Shown here: in pieces, positions 53,876 through 61,281 of the stretch
Numbering within the stretch: position 1 is the stretch's first letter
Layout: each line of letters starts with the position of its first letter
DNA from: QHXQ01 sp038322995
Lineage (GTDB): Bacteria; Acidobacteriota; Blastocatellia; Pyrinomonadales; Pyrinomonadaceae
DNA: 64,000 bases
NCBI GenBank assembly: GCA_038322995.1
Contig: JBBQGM010000003.1
Coordinates: 1 to 64,000, forward strand
Direction: 5' to 3'
Position numbers and translations under genes: made by a program
The notes under the pieces: model-generated
What the model saw: the letters and a program-made list of their open reading frames with translations, nothing else
What the model was told of the DNA's origin: nothing
The model's database searches: none

Positions 53876-53952
53876 TTATCCACGAAAGCACACGAACCAA
53901 CACGCACAAGACTCAAGCCATTTCGTGTCGGTTGGTGTGCTTTCGTGGATAA
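53876..53952. repeat. 29-base inverted repeat after the phosphatase gene
   Basis: Arms 53876-53904 and 53924-53952 match at 27 of 29 positions. Further partial pairing outside them (around 53860 and 53965, TGGC...CAAAG) could extend the stem. The arms carry short CACGAA-type direct repeats. It lies between convergent genes and is a plausible bidirectional terminator. Confidence 0.8.
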
Positions 53953-54028
53953 ATGTTTTTCGCCCTTTGTGCCAATCTTGTCGGCTTCGATTTAGCGGCC
54001 GGGCTTTGTGCGCACAAGACCTAGCTAA

Positions 54029-54967
54029 TCAAAGCGCGGTGATGATCGCGGCCCGCGCGCCCATCAATTCGGAAAAATCTTTGGTGTAGATCGTCTCGAC
54101 CTTGCGGACGCGGCGGACAGTCTCGACGACTTCTTCAGTCGTGACGAGACCGGCCTCGGCGTGCGCGATGGCCCACGTGCGGATGTGCATGGCGGTGCCG
54201 AGCAGTTCTTCGACGAGATGTAGGTATTGCTGTTTGGTCTCGACGTGCGCGTCTAGTTTGCCGGCGCGTGTGCGCGCGTGCTCGGGCCAGAAGTCCGCGC
54301 CGCCGCGCACCCATTCTTCGCGCCAGTGGGCGAGCGTGGGGCGACCTACAGCGCCATTCCGGCCCGGCGGCGGCAAGCGCAAGAAGAGCAGTTCGCCGCG
54401 CTCTTCGGCGATGAACTGGCGCGGGTCTTTGTTGGCCGCCACGTTGCGTTGATTGTTATTAACCGGCGCAGGCAACATCTCCCACAGGCGACGAAAGACG
54501 CGCGAGAGAGGTTGGCGCAATTCGCGCGTCTCCGCGTCGAACGAGAGCGCGTAGTCGCCGACGAGCATGCCGAGCGTGAGCGCGAGCGCCTGCTTGGTGT
54601 CGCCCGTGAGTTGTTCAACGTTGGCGCGCAGGTTGTCGAACCACCACGCATTGGTCTCGCCAAACCAATTACTCAAAGCCGGATTGCGCAGTTGATAGCC
54701 GGGCACATAAACGTCTTCCAGCAACTGCGCCACGTCCGCTTCAGTCAAACGCTCGGCATTATTTTCCACACGCGCGATGCCCTTGATCCAGGCCCACTGG
54801 GATGGATCGTTGACGGCGACGCGCGCTTCCCAACGTTTGAGCGCGGCATCGAGGTCAGGTTCGCCCGCGAGCGGGTTGACGACGGAGCGGAAGCGCAGGC
54901 GGCGCAACACGCTCAACTCGAAGGCGAGCCAGCCGGCGGGCATGTGGGTGGAAGTGTGCGACATCAT
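54029..54967 (-). CDS. Degenerate D12-class adenine methyltransferase-like protein
   Basis: 312 residues, not a clear member of a named family. The layout resembles D12 DNA adenine methyltransferases. SVVNPLAGEPDLDAALKRW (28-46) stands where the AdoMet loop should be, and VAVND (50-54) where the acidic motif II should be. LLFLRLPPPG (193-202) stands where LVYLDPPY is expected. The C-terminal HAEAGLVTTEEVVETV...IYTKDF...AAIITAL resembles the usual end. Catalytic DPPY is lost, so methylation is unlikely. The ATG at 54967 overlaps the HD-GYP gene stop (ATGATGA). The role is unknown: possibly DNA binding or regulation. Family assignment is my inference. Confidence 0.5.
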   Translation of the reverse strand: MMSHTSTHMPAGWLAFELSVLRRLRFRSVVNPLAGEPDLDAALKRWEARVAVNDPSQWAWIKGIARVENNAERLTEADVAQLLEDVYVPGYQLRNPALSNWFGETNAWWFDNLRANVEQLTGDTKQALALTLGMLVGDYALSFDAETRELRQPLSRVFRRLWEMLPAPVNNNQRNVAANKDPRQFIAEERGELLFLRLPPPGRNGAVGRPTLAHWREEWVRGGADFWPEHARTRAGKLDAHVETKQQYLHLVEELLGTAMHIRTWAIAHAEAGLVTTEEVVETVRRVRKVETIYTKDFSELMGARAAIITAL

Positions 54968-55719
54968 CGGTTGTCTGGTTCGGCGAACTGAGTTGGCCTG
55001 ACGTGCGGGTTTGCGGCCGGGTCGGGGACGTGGCCCAGCAGAGCCGCGCCGTCGCCGTCAACGTTTGCGGGCGACAACTGTTGGTCGCTTTCCGGCGCGC
55101 GTTCGAGCAGCGCATACGAGCGCAACTCAGGCAGGTCGCGCAACGTGAGAAAGGCGCGGACGACGTGCGGATCGAATTCGAGACCGGCCCCTTCGGTTAG
55201 ATGTTTGCGCGCATCGGCTTCGGTGAACGGGGCGCGGAACGGGCGCGTATCGGTGAGTGCGGCATAGGCGTCGGCGACGCGCAAGAGGCGCGCGGCCAGC
55301 GGAATCTGTTCGCGCCGGAGCGCATCCGGATAGCCCGTGCCGTTCCACCATTCGTGATGCCAGCGCACGAGCAATTGCGCGCCGCGATCCGCGCCCGCCC
55401 GCGCCGTCTCTTGTTCGCCGATCACCGGATGGCGCGCGAGATCGAGCTGCTCCTCTTCGCTCAAAGGCCCCTGCCGTTTGATGTAATCGCGCCGCATCGC
55501 CGCCTCGCCGAGATCGTGGCCCAGGGCCGCGATCCGCAGCGACGCGCGATCCGCGCGCCCCAAGCCGAACAGCTTGGCCAATTCGTCGGCGAGTTGCGCC
55601 ACCCGCTCGGCATGCGGATGACGATAACCTTCAAATTCATCCGTCGCGGCTGCCAGTCGGGCGAACACCTCGCGCGCCGCGCGCTCGCCTGCGGTCAATT
55701 GTAGTTGCGTAGCAGTCAT
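54964..55719 (-). CDS. HD-GYP domain protein
   Basis: 251 residues from the ATG at 55719. The HD-GYP pattern is complete: HPHAERVAQLADELA near residue 34, GHDLGE near 66, HPVIGEQE near 95, then WHHEWWNGTGYPDAL near 118 and RLLRVADAYAALT near 142. Such domains hydrolyse cyclic di-GMP or related dinucleotides. No receiver or sensor domain is present. The C-terminal 60 residues are unstructured. It overlaps the D12-like gene at its 3' end and lies 92 bases after the DUF4388-J-TPR gene, with a heptamer repeat in that gap. Confidence 0.9.
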   Translation of the reverse strand: MTATQLQLTAGERAAREVFARLAAATDEFEGYRHPHAERVAQLADELAKLFGLGRADRASLRIAALGHDLGEAAMRRDYIKRQGPLSEEEQLDLARHPVIGEQETARAGADRGAQLLVRWHHEWWNGTGYPDALRREQIPLAARLLRVADAYAALTDTRPFRAPFTEADARKHLTEGAGLEFDPHVVRAFLTLRDLPELRSYALLERAPESDQQLSPANVDGDGAALLGHVPDPAANPHVRPTQFAEPDNR

Positions 55720-55728
55720 AAGCGAACA

Positions 55729-55820
55729 GAGACAAGTGAGCAAATGACAAATGATAAATGTTGCACGGGAGCATTGTAGCGCGTCACCCGGCACCCGTCA
55801 CCCGTCACTCGTCACTGTCT
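55729..55820. repeat. Heptamer repeat region, family A, copy 2
   Basis: The right side reads as tandem units ending CACCCG, TCACCCG, TCACTCG, TCACTGT (to about 55818). The left side carries AAATGAC, AAATGAT units and pairs only imperfectly. The minus-strand stop codon of the DUF4388-J-TPR gene (55812-55814) is in the last heptamer, as in copy 1 at 27912-27986, with the same sequence AGACAGTGACG around the stop. Confidence 0.7.
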
Positions 55821-57347
55821 TTTTATCTGGTCGAGCAGTTGGCGCGCGCCTATGTGGTGCGGATCATGACCGAGAGCGCGGATCAGTTGGCCTTCGGCGC
55901 GGCGCGTGTGACCGAGCAGGTGATATAGCTCCGCCAGCATGACGTGATGCGTTGCGTTGACGGGATCGAGCGTGATGGCCGCTTGCAACTCGACTTCGGC
56001 CTGTCGGCGGGTGCGCGCGTCGTGCGCGAGCGCGCGACCATAGTAAGCATGATAACGCGCCTGCTGCGGCGCGAGGCGCACAGCCTCGACCAGATAGGCG
56101 ACCGCCATGCGCGGGTTGTCGTGCTTAAGCGCTGTCAAGCCGTGTTGAAAATTTTCTTCCGCGCTGGCTTGCTTGACGGCTTGTGATGCACCGGGCGCGG
56201 GCGTTTGAACTAAGGCGGGCGCGGCGGCCGTCGAGGCTTTGACCGACTCGGTGGGAAGCTTGAGATCATAAGCGGCGCGAGCTTTGTCGTCGCTGAGTGT
56301 TTCGTAGGCCTGCGCAATTTGCGCGAAGGCCGTTTCGACGTGTTTGCGTTGGGCGTCGTCCACGGCGCGGCGGAAACGATCCGGGTGGAAGCGTTTGGCG
56401 AGCGCGTAGTAAGCGCGTTTGATCTCGCCGGCCGCGGCCGTGCGCGCGACGCCAAGCGTCTGGTAGTTATCCGCGCCGCGCACGCGCGCCAGCAGGGCCG
56501 CGATCTCAGCCTGTGGGTCAGGCTCAACTTCCAGCGTCGGCTCAATCGTCGGCGCAGCCTTGAGCGCGTCCGGCGCGGCAACCTGCGCGCCGGGCGGTTC
56601 TGCCGTTGCCACCGTGCGCGCCGCAGTTACTAGCGTGCGTTCGGCAAACATGGGCGGCCAAACTGCGCGTGTGAGCAAGCCGGCGAGCGCGAGCGCATAG
56701 ATGGTGTGGCGCGTCTGCGTCTCAGGCAAACCGCTGATGGCGACGAGGTCGGCGAGTTTGAGGGGCATGTCCACGCGCGAGAGGATGAATGCTTCCGTCG
56801 GCAGTAATGTTAGTTGCGCCGACGGTGCAATCATCGGTGCGAGCAGGTCTGCGTCCGCGAGGCGCGCGGCGGCAAACTCGGCCGGCAGTCGCCGCGCGCT
56901 CTCCAATAGTAACTCGGTCAGTAGTTCATTTGATGCGACCACACCCGCGCCTGCCTCGGCCAATCGGGCACGCGGATCATAGTCCCAAGCGCCCTCAGTC
57001 CACAGGAGCAACGGCCGCAGCACGTCGGCGGTTTGCCGCACGCGCAGCCCCGGCAACGCACCCTCGGTGAGGACGCGGGCAGCCACAAGCGCCGCGCAGA
57101 CATCCGCCTCCGCCGTCGTGCCCGCGAACGTGGTCAATTGCTCAGCCGTTAAGAAGCCCCAACGCCGCAGACACTCGGTCAGCCGATGCGCCCGCAAGTT
57201 TGAGCGCGCGTAGATGAGCGCCCCGTCTTGCGCGTAGATCACCGCGCGCACGCGCTCGCGCGTCAGACGCAACGCGCCCGACAATCCCGTCGCACTGATC
57301 TCCCGGATTACCTCCGCGAGCGGCTGCGCACTCAGTTGACCATTCAT
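55812..57347 (-). CDS. DUF4388 / J-domain / TPR protein
   Basis: 511 residues from the ATG at 57347 (an adjacent ATG at 57350 is possible). The N-terminal DUF4388 (PatA-like) domain is at about 1-120 (LSAQPLAEVIREISATGLSGALRL). A winged-helix-like region lies near 190-235. A J domain at about 290-355 (NYQTLGVARTAAAGEIKRAYYALAKRFHPDRF) has the HPD motif intact. C-terminal TPR repeats cover about 390-511. This architecture links a gliding/polarity-type signalling domain to Hsp70 recruitment. It heads an operon with the HD-GYP protein and the D12-like protein. Confidence 0.88.
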   Translation of the reverse strand: MNGQLSAQPLAEVIREISATGLSGALRLTRERVRAVIYAQDGALIYARSNLRAHRLTECLRRWGFLTAEQLTTFAGTTAEADVCAALVAARVLTEGALPGLRVRQTADVLRPLLLWTEGAWDYDPRARLAEAGAGVVASNELLTELLLESARRLPAEFAAARLADADLLAPMIAPSAQLTLLPTEAFILSRVDMPLKLADLVAISGLPETQTRHTIYALALAGLLTRAVWPPMFAERTLVTAARTVATAEPPGAQVAAPDALKAAPTIEPTLEVEPDPQAEIAALLARVRGADNYQTLGVARTAAAGEIKRAYYALAKRFHPDRFRRAVDDAQRKHVETAFAQIAQAYETLSDDKARAAYDLKLPTESVKASTAAAPALVQTPAPGASQAVKQASAEENFQHGLTALKHDNPRMAVAYLVEAVRLAPQQARYHAYYGRALAHDARTRRQAEVELQAAITLDPVNATHHVMLAELYHLLGHTRRAEGQLIRALGHDPHHIGARQLLDQIKRQ

Positions 57348-57362
57348 CAAGGTGGATGACGG

Positions 57363-57418
57363 AAGCGCGATTAGCGATTGGCTTTAAGCAAAGAGCAAAA
57401 GCTAATCGCTAATCGCGC
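57363..57418. repeat. 20-base inverted repeat with heptamer units
   Basis: Arms 57363-57382 and 57399-57418 pair over 20 bases with one G-T wobble, around a 16-base loop. The right arm contains CTAATCG CTAATCG in tandem. It lies between the divergent DUF4388-J-TPR gene start and the next promoter, so it is not a simple 3' terminator. Confidence 0.8.
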
Positions 57419-57438
57419 TCTGCCATTTTCGTTCTTCG

Positions 57439-57468
57439 TTGACACTCGCGCAAGTGGCGCACTATATT
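57439..57468 (+). promoter_or_regulatory. Sigma-70 promoter of the histidine kinase gene
   Basis: Exact TTGACA (57439-57444), an 18-base spacer, and TATATT (57463-57468). Transcription should begin near 57475, before the candidate starts of the kinase gene. Confidence 0.7.
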
Positions 57469-57504
57469 GCATAACAACGAATTCTCCTGTAGGTACGAAT
57501 AGCT

Positions 57505-58911
57505 TTGCCGCCCCGCCGCCTGTGTGGGTGGGCGCGGACGCGCGATAGCAGGCGTGAGGCGCAAGACGATTTGAAGACGATTTCGGACACAAGGGTGGAC
57601 GACGCGAGCATCGCCGGGCTGGCGGCGTTGAGCGCGGAGATTCTCGATCTTTTCTATACGCAGGTGTTCGCGCCGGCTGTGTTGGCCAGCGAAGATAGCG
57701 TCTGTCAGTCCTTCACCACCATTCTGCTACGGCACTGGGATGTTTGCTGCGTCAGCACGTTTCTGCGCGACGACGAGCAGCAACTACGGCCACACGCACT
57801 TTACACGCGTCCCGACGTTGACGCCGTAGCGGCTGGTAATTGTGCCCAACTGTTGACCGATTGGGTCGAGCAGACGGGCCGGGAACAGCAACTCTGGCTC
57901 GACCATAGTTCGCCGGACGATACGGCCGCCGCGACCGGCGCGTGGCGCGCATTAGCCGCCGTAGGTATGCAAGCGGGCGTGGCTATTCCGATCCACGCGC
58001 GCGGTACGTTAGTCGGTGTGCTGGTCTCGCTGTCAGGTTATCCTGAACGCCTGCGCGCGGCGCGCGCAGGTCTGCGCTTTATCGGCCCGCGAATTGTGCT
58101 TGCGTTGGGCTACGCGCGCCAGTCGGCGGCCGTGCGCGCCCAGCACGCGCACATCGAGCAACTCGTCGGCGAGTTACAACAGCGCACCGGCGCGCTCGAA
58201 ACGGCGAACCGCGAGTTGCAGCGCGTCGGCCGCTATCGCTCGCTCTTTCTCGCGCGCATGTCGCACGAACTGCGCACGCCGCTGACCGCGATCCTCGGCT
58301 TCGCCGAAATTCTACTTGAGCACGAAGCCCTATCGGCCGCGCAACGCAGCTTCTGCGAAAAAATTCAAAACTCGGGGCTGCAATTGCATGCGAGCATCAA
58401 ACAACTCGTCGATCTTTCGCGCCTCGAAGCCGGGCACACAGAGTTATTCCTGCACGATTTCTCGGTGCGCGAAATGTTGCGCGACTCGTGCGCGGCCGTC
58501 AACCGGCTCGCACAGAAACAGTGCGTGCAACTCGATTGCGAGACCGATGCGGAACTCGGCCCTATCGTCTCCGACGAAGGCAAACTGCGCCAGGTACTTT
58601 ATAATTTTCTCGCGCACGCCATCGGCCGCAGCCCGCAGGGCGCGGCCGTCGCCGTACATGCCTACCCCGCGCCAGCCGAACGCTTCTACATCGAGATCAA
58701 GGACGACGGCGAGCCGCTCAGCGATCCCGCCCACATCTTCAACCCCGTGGATGTGGACACGCCGAACGAATGCGGCACGAACATGAACGAGTTGGGCCTG
58801 GTTATCGCCCACCGGCTGCTTGCTGTGCTCGGCGGCACGGTCACGCTAACTAGCGATGCCGGGCACGGGCTCATCGTGCAACTCGAACTACCTATGCGCC
58901 CGCAGAAATAA
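57505..58911 (+). CDS. GAF-HisKA sensor kinase with degenerate ATP-binding domain
   Basis: Up to 468 residues. No ATG start exists near the N-terminus; candidates are TTG 57505, TTG 57571 and GTG 57595. A GAF-like sensor domain (about 45-205) lacks membrane helices, so the protein is cytoplasmic. A coiled coil leads to HisKA with His254 (SHELRTPL). The HATPase-like region is degenerate: the N box reads LYNFLAHAIGRSP, the G1 box reads KDDGEPLSD in place of DxGxGI, and the G2 region ELGLVIAHRLL keeps only part of GTGLGL. ATP binding may be weak or lost. A consensus-like promoter lies upstream. Confidence 0.85.
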   Translation: MPPRRLCGWARTRDSRREAQDDLKTISDTRVDDASIAGLAALSAEILDLFYTQVFAPAVLASEDSVCQSFTTILLRHWDVCCVSTFLRDDEQQLRPHALYTRPDVDAVAAGNCAQLLTDWVEQTGREQQLWLDHSSPDDTAAATGAWRALAAVGMQAGVAIPIHARGTLVGVLVSLSGYPERLRAARAGLRFIGPRIVLALGYARQSAAVRAQHAHIEQLVGELQQRTGALETANRELQRVGRYRSLFLARMSHELRTPLTAILGFAEILLEHEALSAAQRSFCEKIQNSGLQLHASIKQLVDLSRLEAGHTELFLHDFSVREMLRDSCAAVNRLAQKQCVQLDCETDAELGPIVSDEGKLRQVLYNFLAHAIGRSPQGAAVAVHAYPAPAERFYIEIKDDGEPLSDPAHIFNPVDVDTPNECGTNMNELGLVIAHRLLAVLGGTVTLTSDAGHGLIVQLELPMRPQK

Positions 58912-59022
58912 GTTCAACGTTCATCGTCGGAGCTGATTTTGCAATCTGAACTTTGCACCTTGAACTCACTTGCAAAGCTGGTACACCATGACAGTCGTTT
59001 TAAGAGAAGGGAAGCGGGGCAC

Positions 59023-59823
59023 ATGGCGAGTCCGTCAGAGCAGGCAACGCCCGCGCGCGTCGTCATCCGTGAATGCACAACGATAGCGGAGTATGACGCC
59101 TGTGTGCGCTTGCAGCGCGAGGCGTTCGGATTGCCAGATTTGGAAATCTCGCCGCGCCGGCATCTGATCGTGTCGCAGCAGGCGGGCGGTTGGACGCTCG
59201 GCGCATTTCAAGGCGACGAGTTAGTCGGCTTCGTCCATCACCTGGCGGCTGTGCGCGGCGAAGAGGTGTTTGGCTATTCGCACATGATGGCGGTGGCGGA
59301 GAGCCAGCAGAACCAGGGCTTGGGCGCGCGGCTCAAGTGGGCGCAGCGCGAGCGGGCGCTGGCCGGTGGCTTGCGCTTCATCAAGTGGACGTGGGACCCG
59401 ATGCGCGCCCGTAACGCGCACTTCAACCTCAACCGGCTCGGCGTCATCGTGCGCGCCTACGCCGTCAACTTCTACGGTACGGATTACATGGCCGTTGATG
59501 GCGAGTTCGGTAAACCGCTCGGCCTCGACAGCGACCGCCTGTTCGGCGACTGGCACTTGCGCTCGGCGCGCGTCGAAGCGCACGCGCGCAACGTAGCGCC
59601 GCAACCTCTGGGCGAGCCGGCCGCCGAAATTGCCATTCCAGCCGACTGGCCTGCGCTCATAAGTGCGGATACAGCGGCGGCGCAACACGAACTCGTCCGT
59701 GTCCGCACCGAGTTTCAACAGACCCTCGCCGCTGGTCTCGTCTGCGCCGGCTTCGCGCGCGACGCGGAACGACCACGGTATCTTTTCTACGAGAGCGTTG
59801 CAGGCGACCGGAAACTGTTCTAG
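59023..59823 (+). CDS. GNAT-like N-acetyltransferase family protein
   Basis: 266 residues from the ATG at 59023 (GCGGGGC upstream); the frame is open to 58939 but without conserved character. The acetyl-CoA region is VGFVHHLAAVRGEEVFGYSHMMAV followed by QNQGLGARLKWAQRERALAGGL, the Q/RxxGxG/A loop. Conserved FIKWTWDPMRARNAHFNLNRLG and NFYGTDYMAVDG identify a predicted acetyltransferase group (COG3375-like) whose substrate is unknown. The C-terminal 90 residues form a separate small domain. Confidence 0.85.
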   Translation: MASPSEQATPARVVIRECTTIAEYDACVRLQREAFGLPDLEISPRRHLIVSQQAGGWTLGAFQGDELVGFVHHLAAVRGEEVFGYSHMMAVAESQQNQGLGARLKWAQRERALAGGLRFIKWTWDPMRARNAHFNLNRLGVIVRAYAVNFYGTDYMAVDGEFGKPLGLDSDRLFGDWHLRSARVEAHARNVAPQPLGEPAAEIAIPADWPALISADTAAAQHELVRVRTEFQQTLAAGLVCAGFARDAERPRYLFYESVAGDRKLF

Positions 59824-59862
59824 CTTGTCCACCACCACTCGACCCTTGTCAGTGTTTTAACG

Positions 59863-61278
59863 ATGGCTATTACGAAGTTCGACCGCTATGTTGATCGCCA
59901 CGCGCCCGCTTTCATTGAGCGGTTGCAGGCGTTGTGTCGCATGCCGTCGGTGGCGGCGCGCGGGACAGGGATGCGCGCGGTGGCGGAGACGGTCGAGCAG
60001 ATGATGCAGCGCGTCGGCGCAGGCACGCGCACGTTTCGTTTGGGTAGCGGCTTCCCGATTGTCTATGGCGAGTTTGGCGCGGGCACGCATTGCTTCGTCG
60101 TCTATGGCCATTACGATGTGCAGCCGGTCGGGCAGTTGACCGAGTGGGCGGTCGGCCCGTTCGCGGCGAGCGTGCTGGACGATAAGCTGTACGCGCGCGG
60201 GGCGGCGAACAGTAAAGGCGATCTGGTCGCGCGCCTGGCGGCCGTCGAAGCGTATCAGAAGACGTTCGGCAAACTGCCGTTCTGTCTGCGCTTCCTCGTC
60301 GAAGGCGAGGACGGTTTAGGCAGTCCGAGTTTATATCAATTCACGAGCGAGCATGCGGACATGCTGCGGGCCGACGGCGCGATCTGGGACGACGGCTACC
60401 GCGACACGAAAGAGCGCCTCGTCATCAGTCTCGGCTTCAAAGGCATCGCCTTTGTCGAGTTGCGCGCTTACGGCGCGCGGACAGACTTGCACTCGAAGTG
60501 GGGCGGCATCGTGCCCAATCCGGCGTGGCGCTTGGTGCAGGCGCTCGCCACCATCGTCTCGCCCAAAGGCGTGATCACGGTTGACGGTTTCGGCTCGCAC
60601 GTCGCACCGGTTGAAGACGCGGACGCGAAGATGCTGAAGCAGATCGAGTTGGACGAGGCCGGTCTCAAACGACAGTTCAAGATCAACGGCTGGCTGCGTA
60701 ACATGAGCGGGCGCGCGTTGACGAAAGAGTTGATCTTCGGCCCGACCTGTACCATCTGCGGCATCCAGACCGGCCACACCGACGCGGGCGCGAAGACCAT
60801 TCTGCCCGGCATGGCCCGCGCCCGGCTCGACTTTCGCCTTGTGCCCGATCTCACGCCCGCGCTCGTCGTCGGCCTGCTGCGCAAACATCTGGACGTGCGT
60901 GAATTTCAAGACATAGAGATCATCGAGATCGCCAGCGCGCCGTTCGCCAAAGCCGCGCCGACTTCGACCGTGGCGCGGGCGGCGGTCGAAGTTGCGGCCG
61001 ATGTTTATGGCCAGCCGCCGGTGGTCTATCCGCTCGATCCGGCGTCGGGGCCGGTCGGCGCAGTCTGCGGCGTGAACATGCCGCCCACGCCCGTCGTCTC
61101 CTTCGGCCTCAGTTATGCCGGCTCGAATCCGCACGGGCCGAACGAGAACATACGCATCGCGGATTTCATTCAAGGCATCAAGTATTTCGGGCGCGTCATC
61201 CACCAACTCGCGCAGATCAGTCGCGATGATTTCAAAGAGCGCGGCACGTTGGACGTGATCATGCCGATCAGCAGATGA
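59863..61278 (+). CDS. M20 family metallopeptidase (dipeptidase-like)
   Basis: 471-residue zinc aminoacylase/carboxypeptidase family enzyme. Metal and catalytic motifs: YGHYDVQPV near residue 83 (His and catalytic Asp), RGAANSKGD near 113 (bridging Asp is replaced in position by Asn-containing loop, as in some relatives), and FLVEGEDGLGSP near 147, where the usual EE pair reads ED. Further marks are DLHSKWGG near 207 (dimerisation domain) and the final NPHGPNENIR (zinc His). It is cytoplasmic, with no signal. It probably cleaves dipeptides or modified amino acids. ligA follows after 3 bases. Confidence 0.88.
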   Translation: MAITKFDRYVDRHAPAFIERLQALCRMPSVAARGTGMRAVAETVEQMMQRVGAGTRTFRLGSGFPIVYGEFGAGTHCFVVYGHYDVQPVGQLTEWAVGPFAASVLDDKLYARGAANSKGDLVARLAAVEAYQKTFGKLPFCLRFLVEGEDGLGSPSLYQFTSEHADMLRADGAIWDDGYRDTKERLVISLGFKGIAFVELRAYGARTDLHSKWGGIVPNPAWRLVQALATIVSPKGVITVDGFGSHVAPVEDADAKMLKQIELDEAGLKRQFKINGWLRNMSGRALTKELIFGPTCTICGIQTGHTDAGAKTILPGMARARLDFRLVPDLTPALVVGLLRKHLDVREFQDIEIIEIASAPFAKAAPTSTVARAAVEVAADVYGQPPVVYPLDPASGPVGAVCGVNMPPTPVVSFGLSYAGSNPHGPNENIRIADFIQGIKYFGRVIHQLAQISRDDFKERGTLDVIMPISR

Positions 61279-61281
61279 GCG

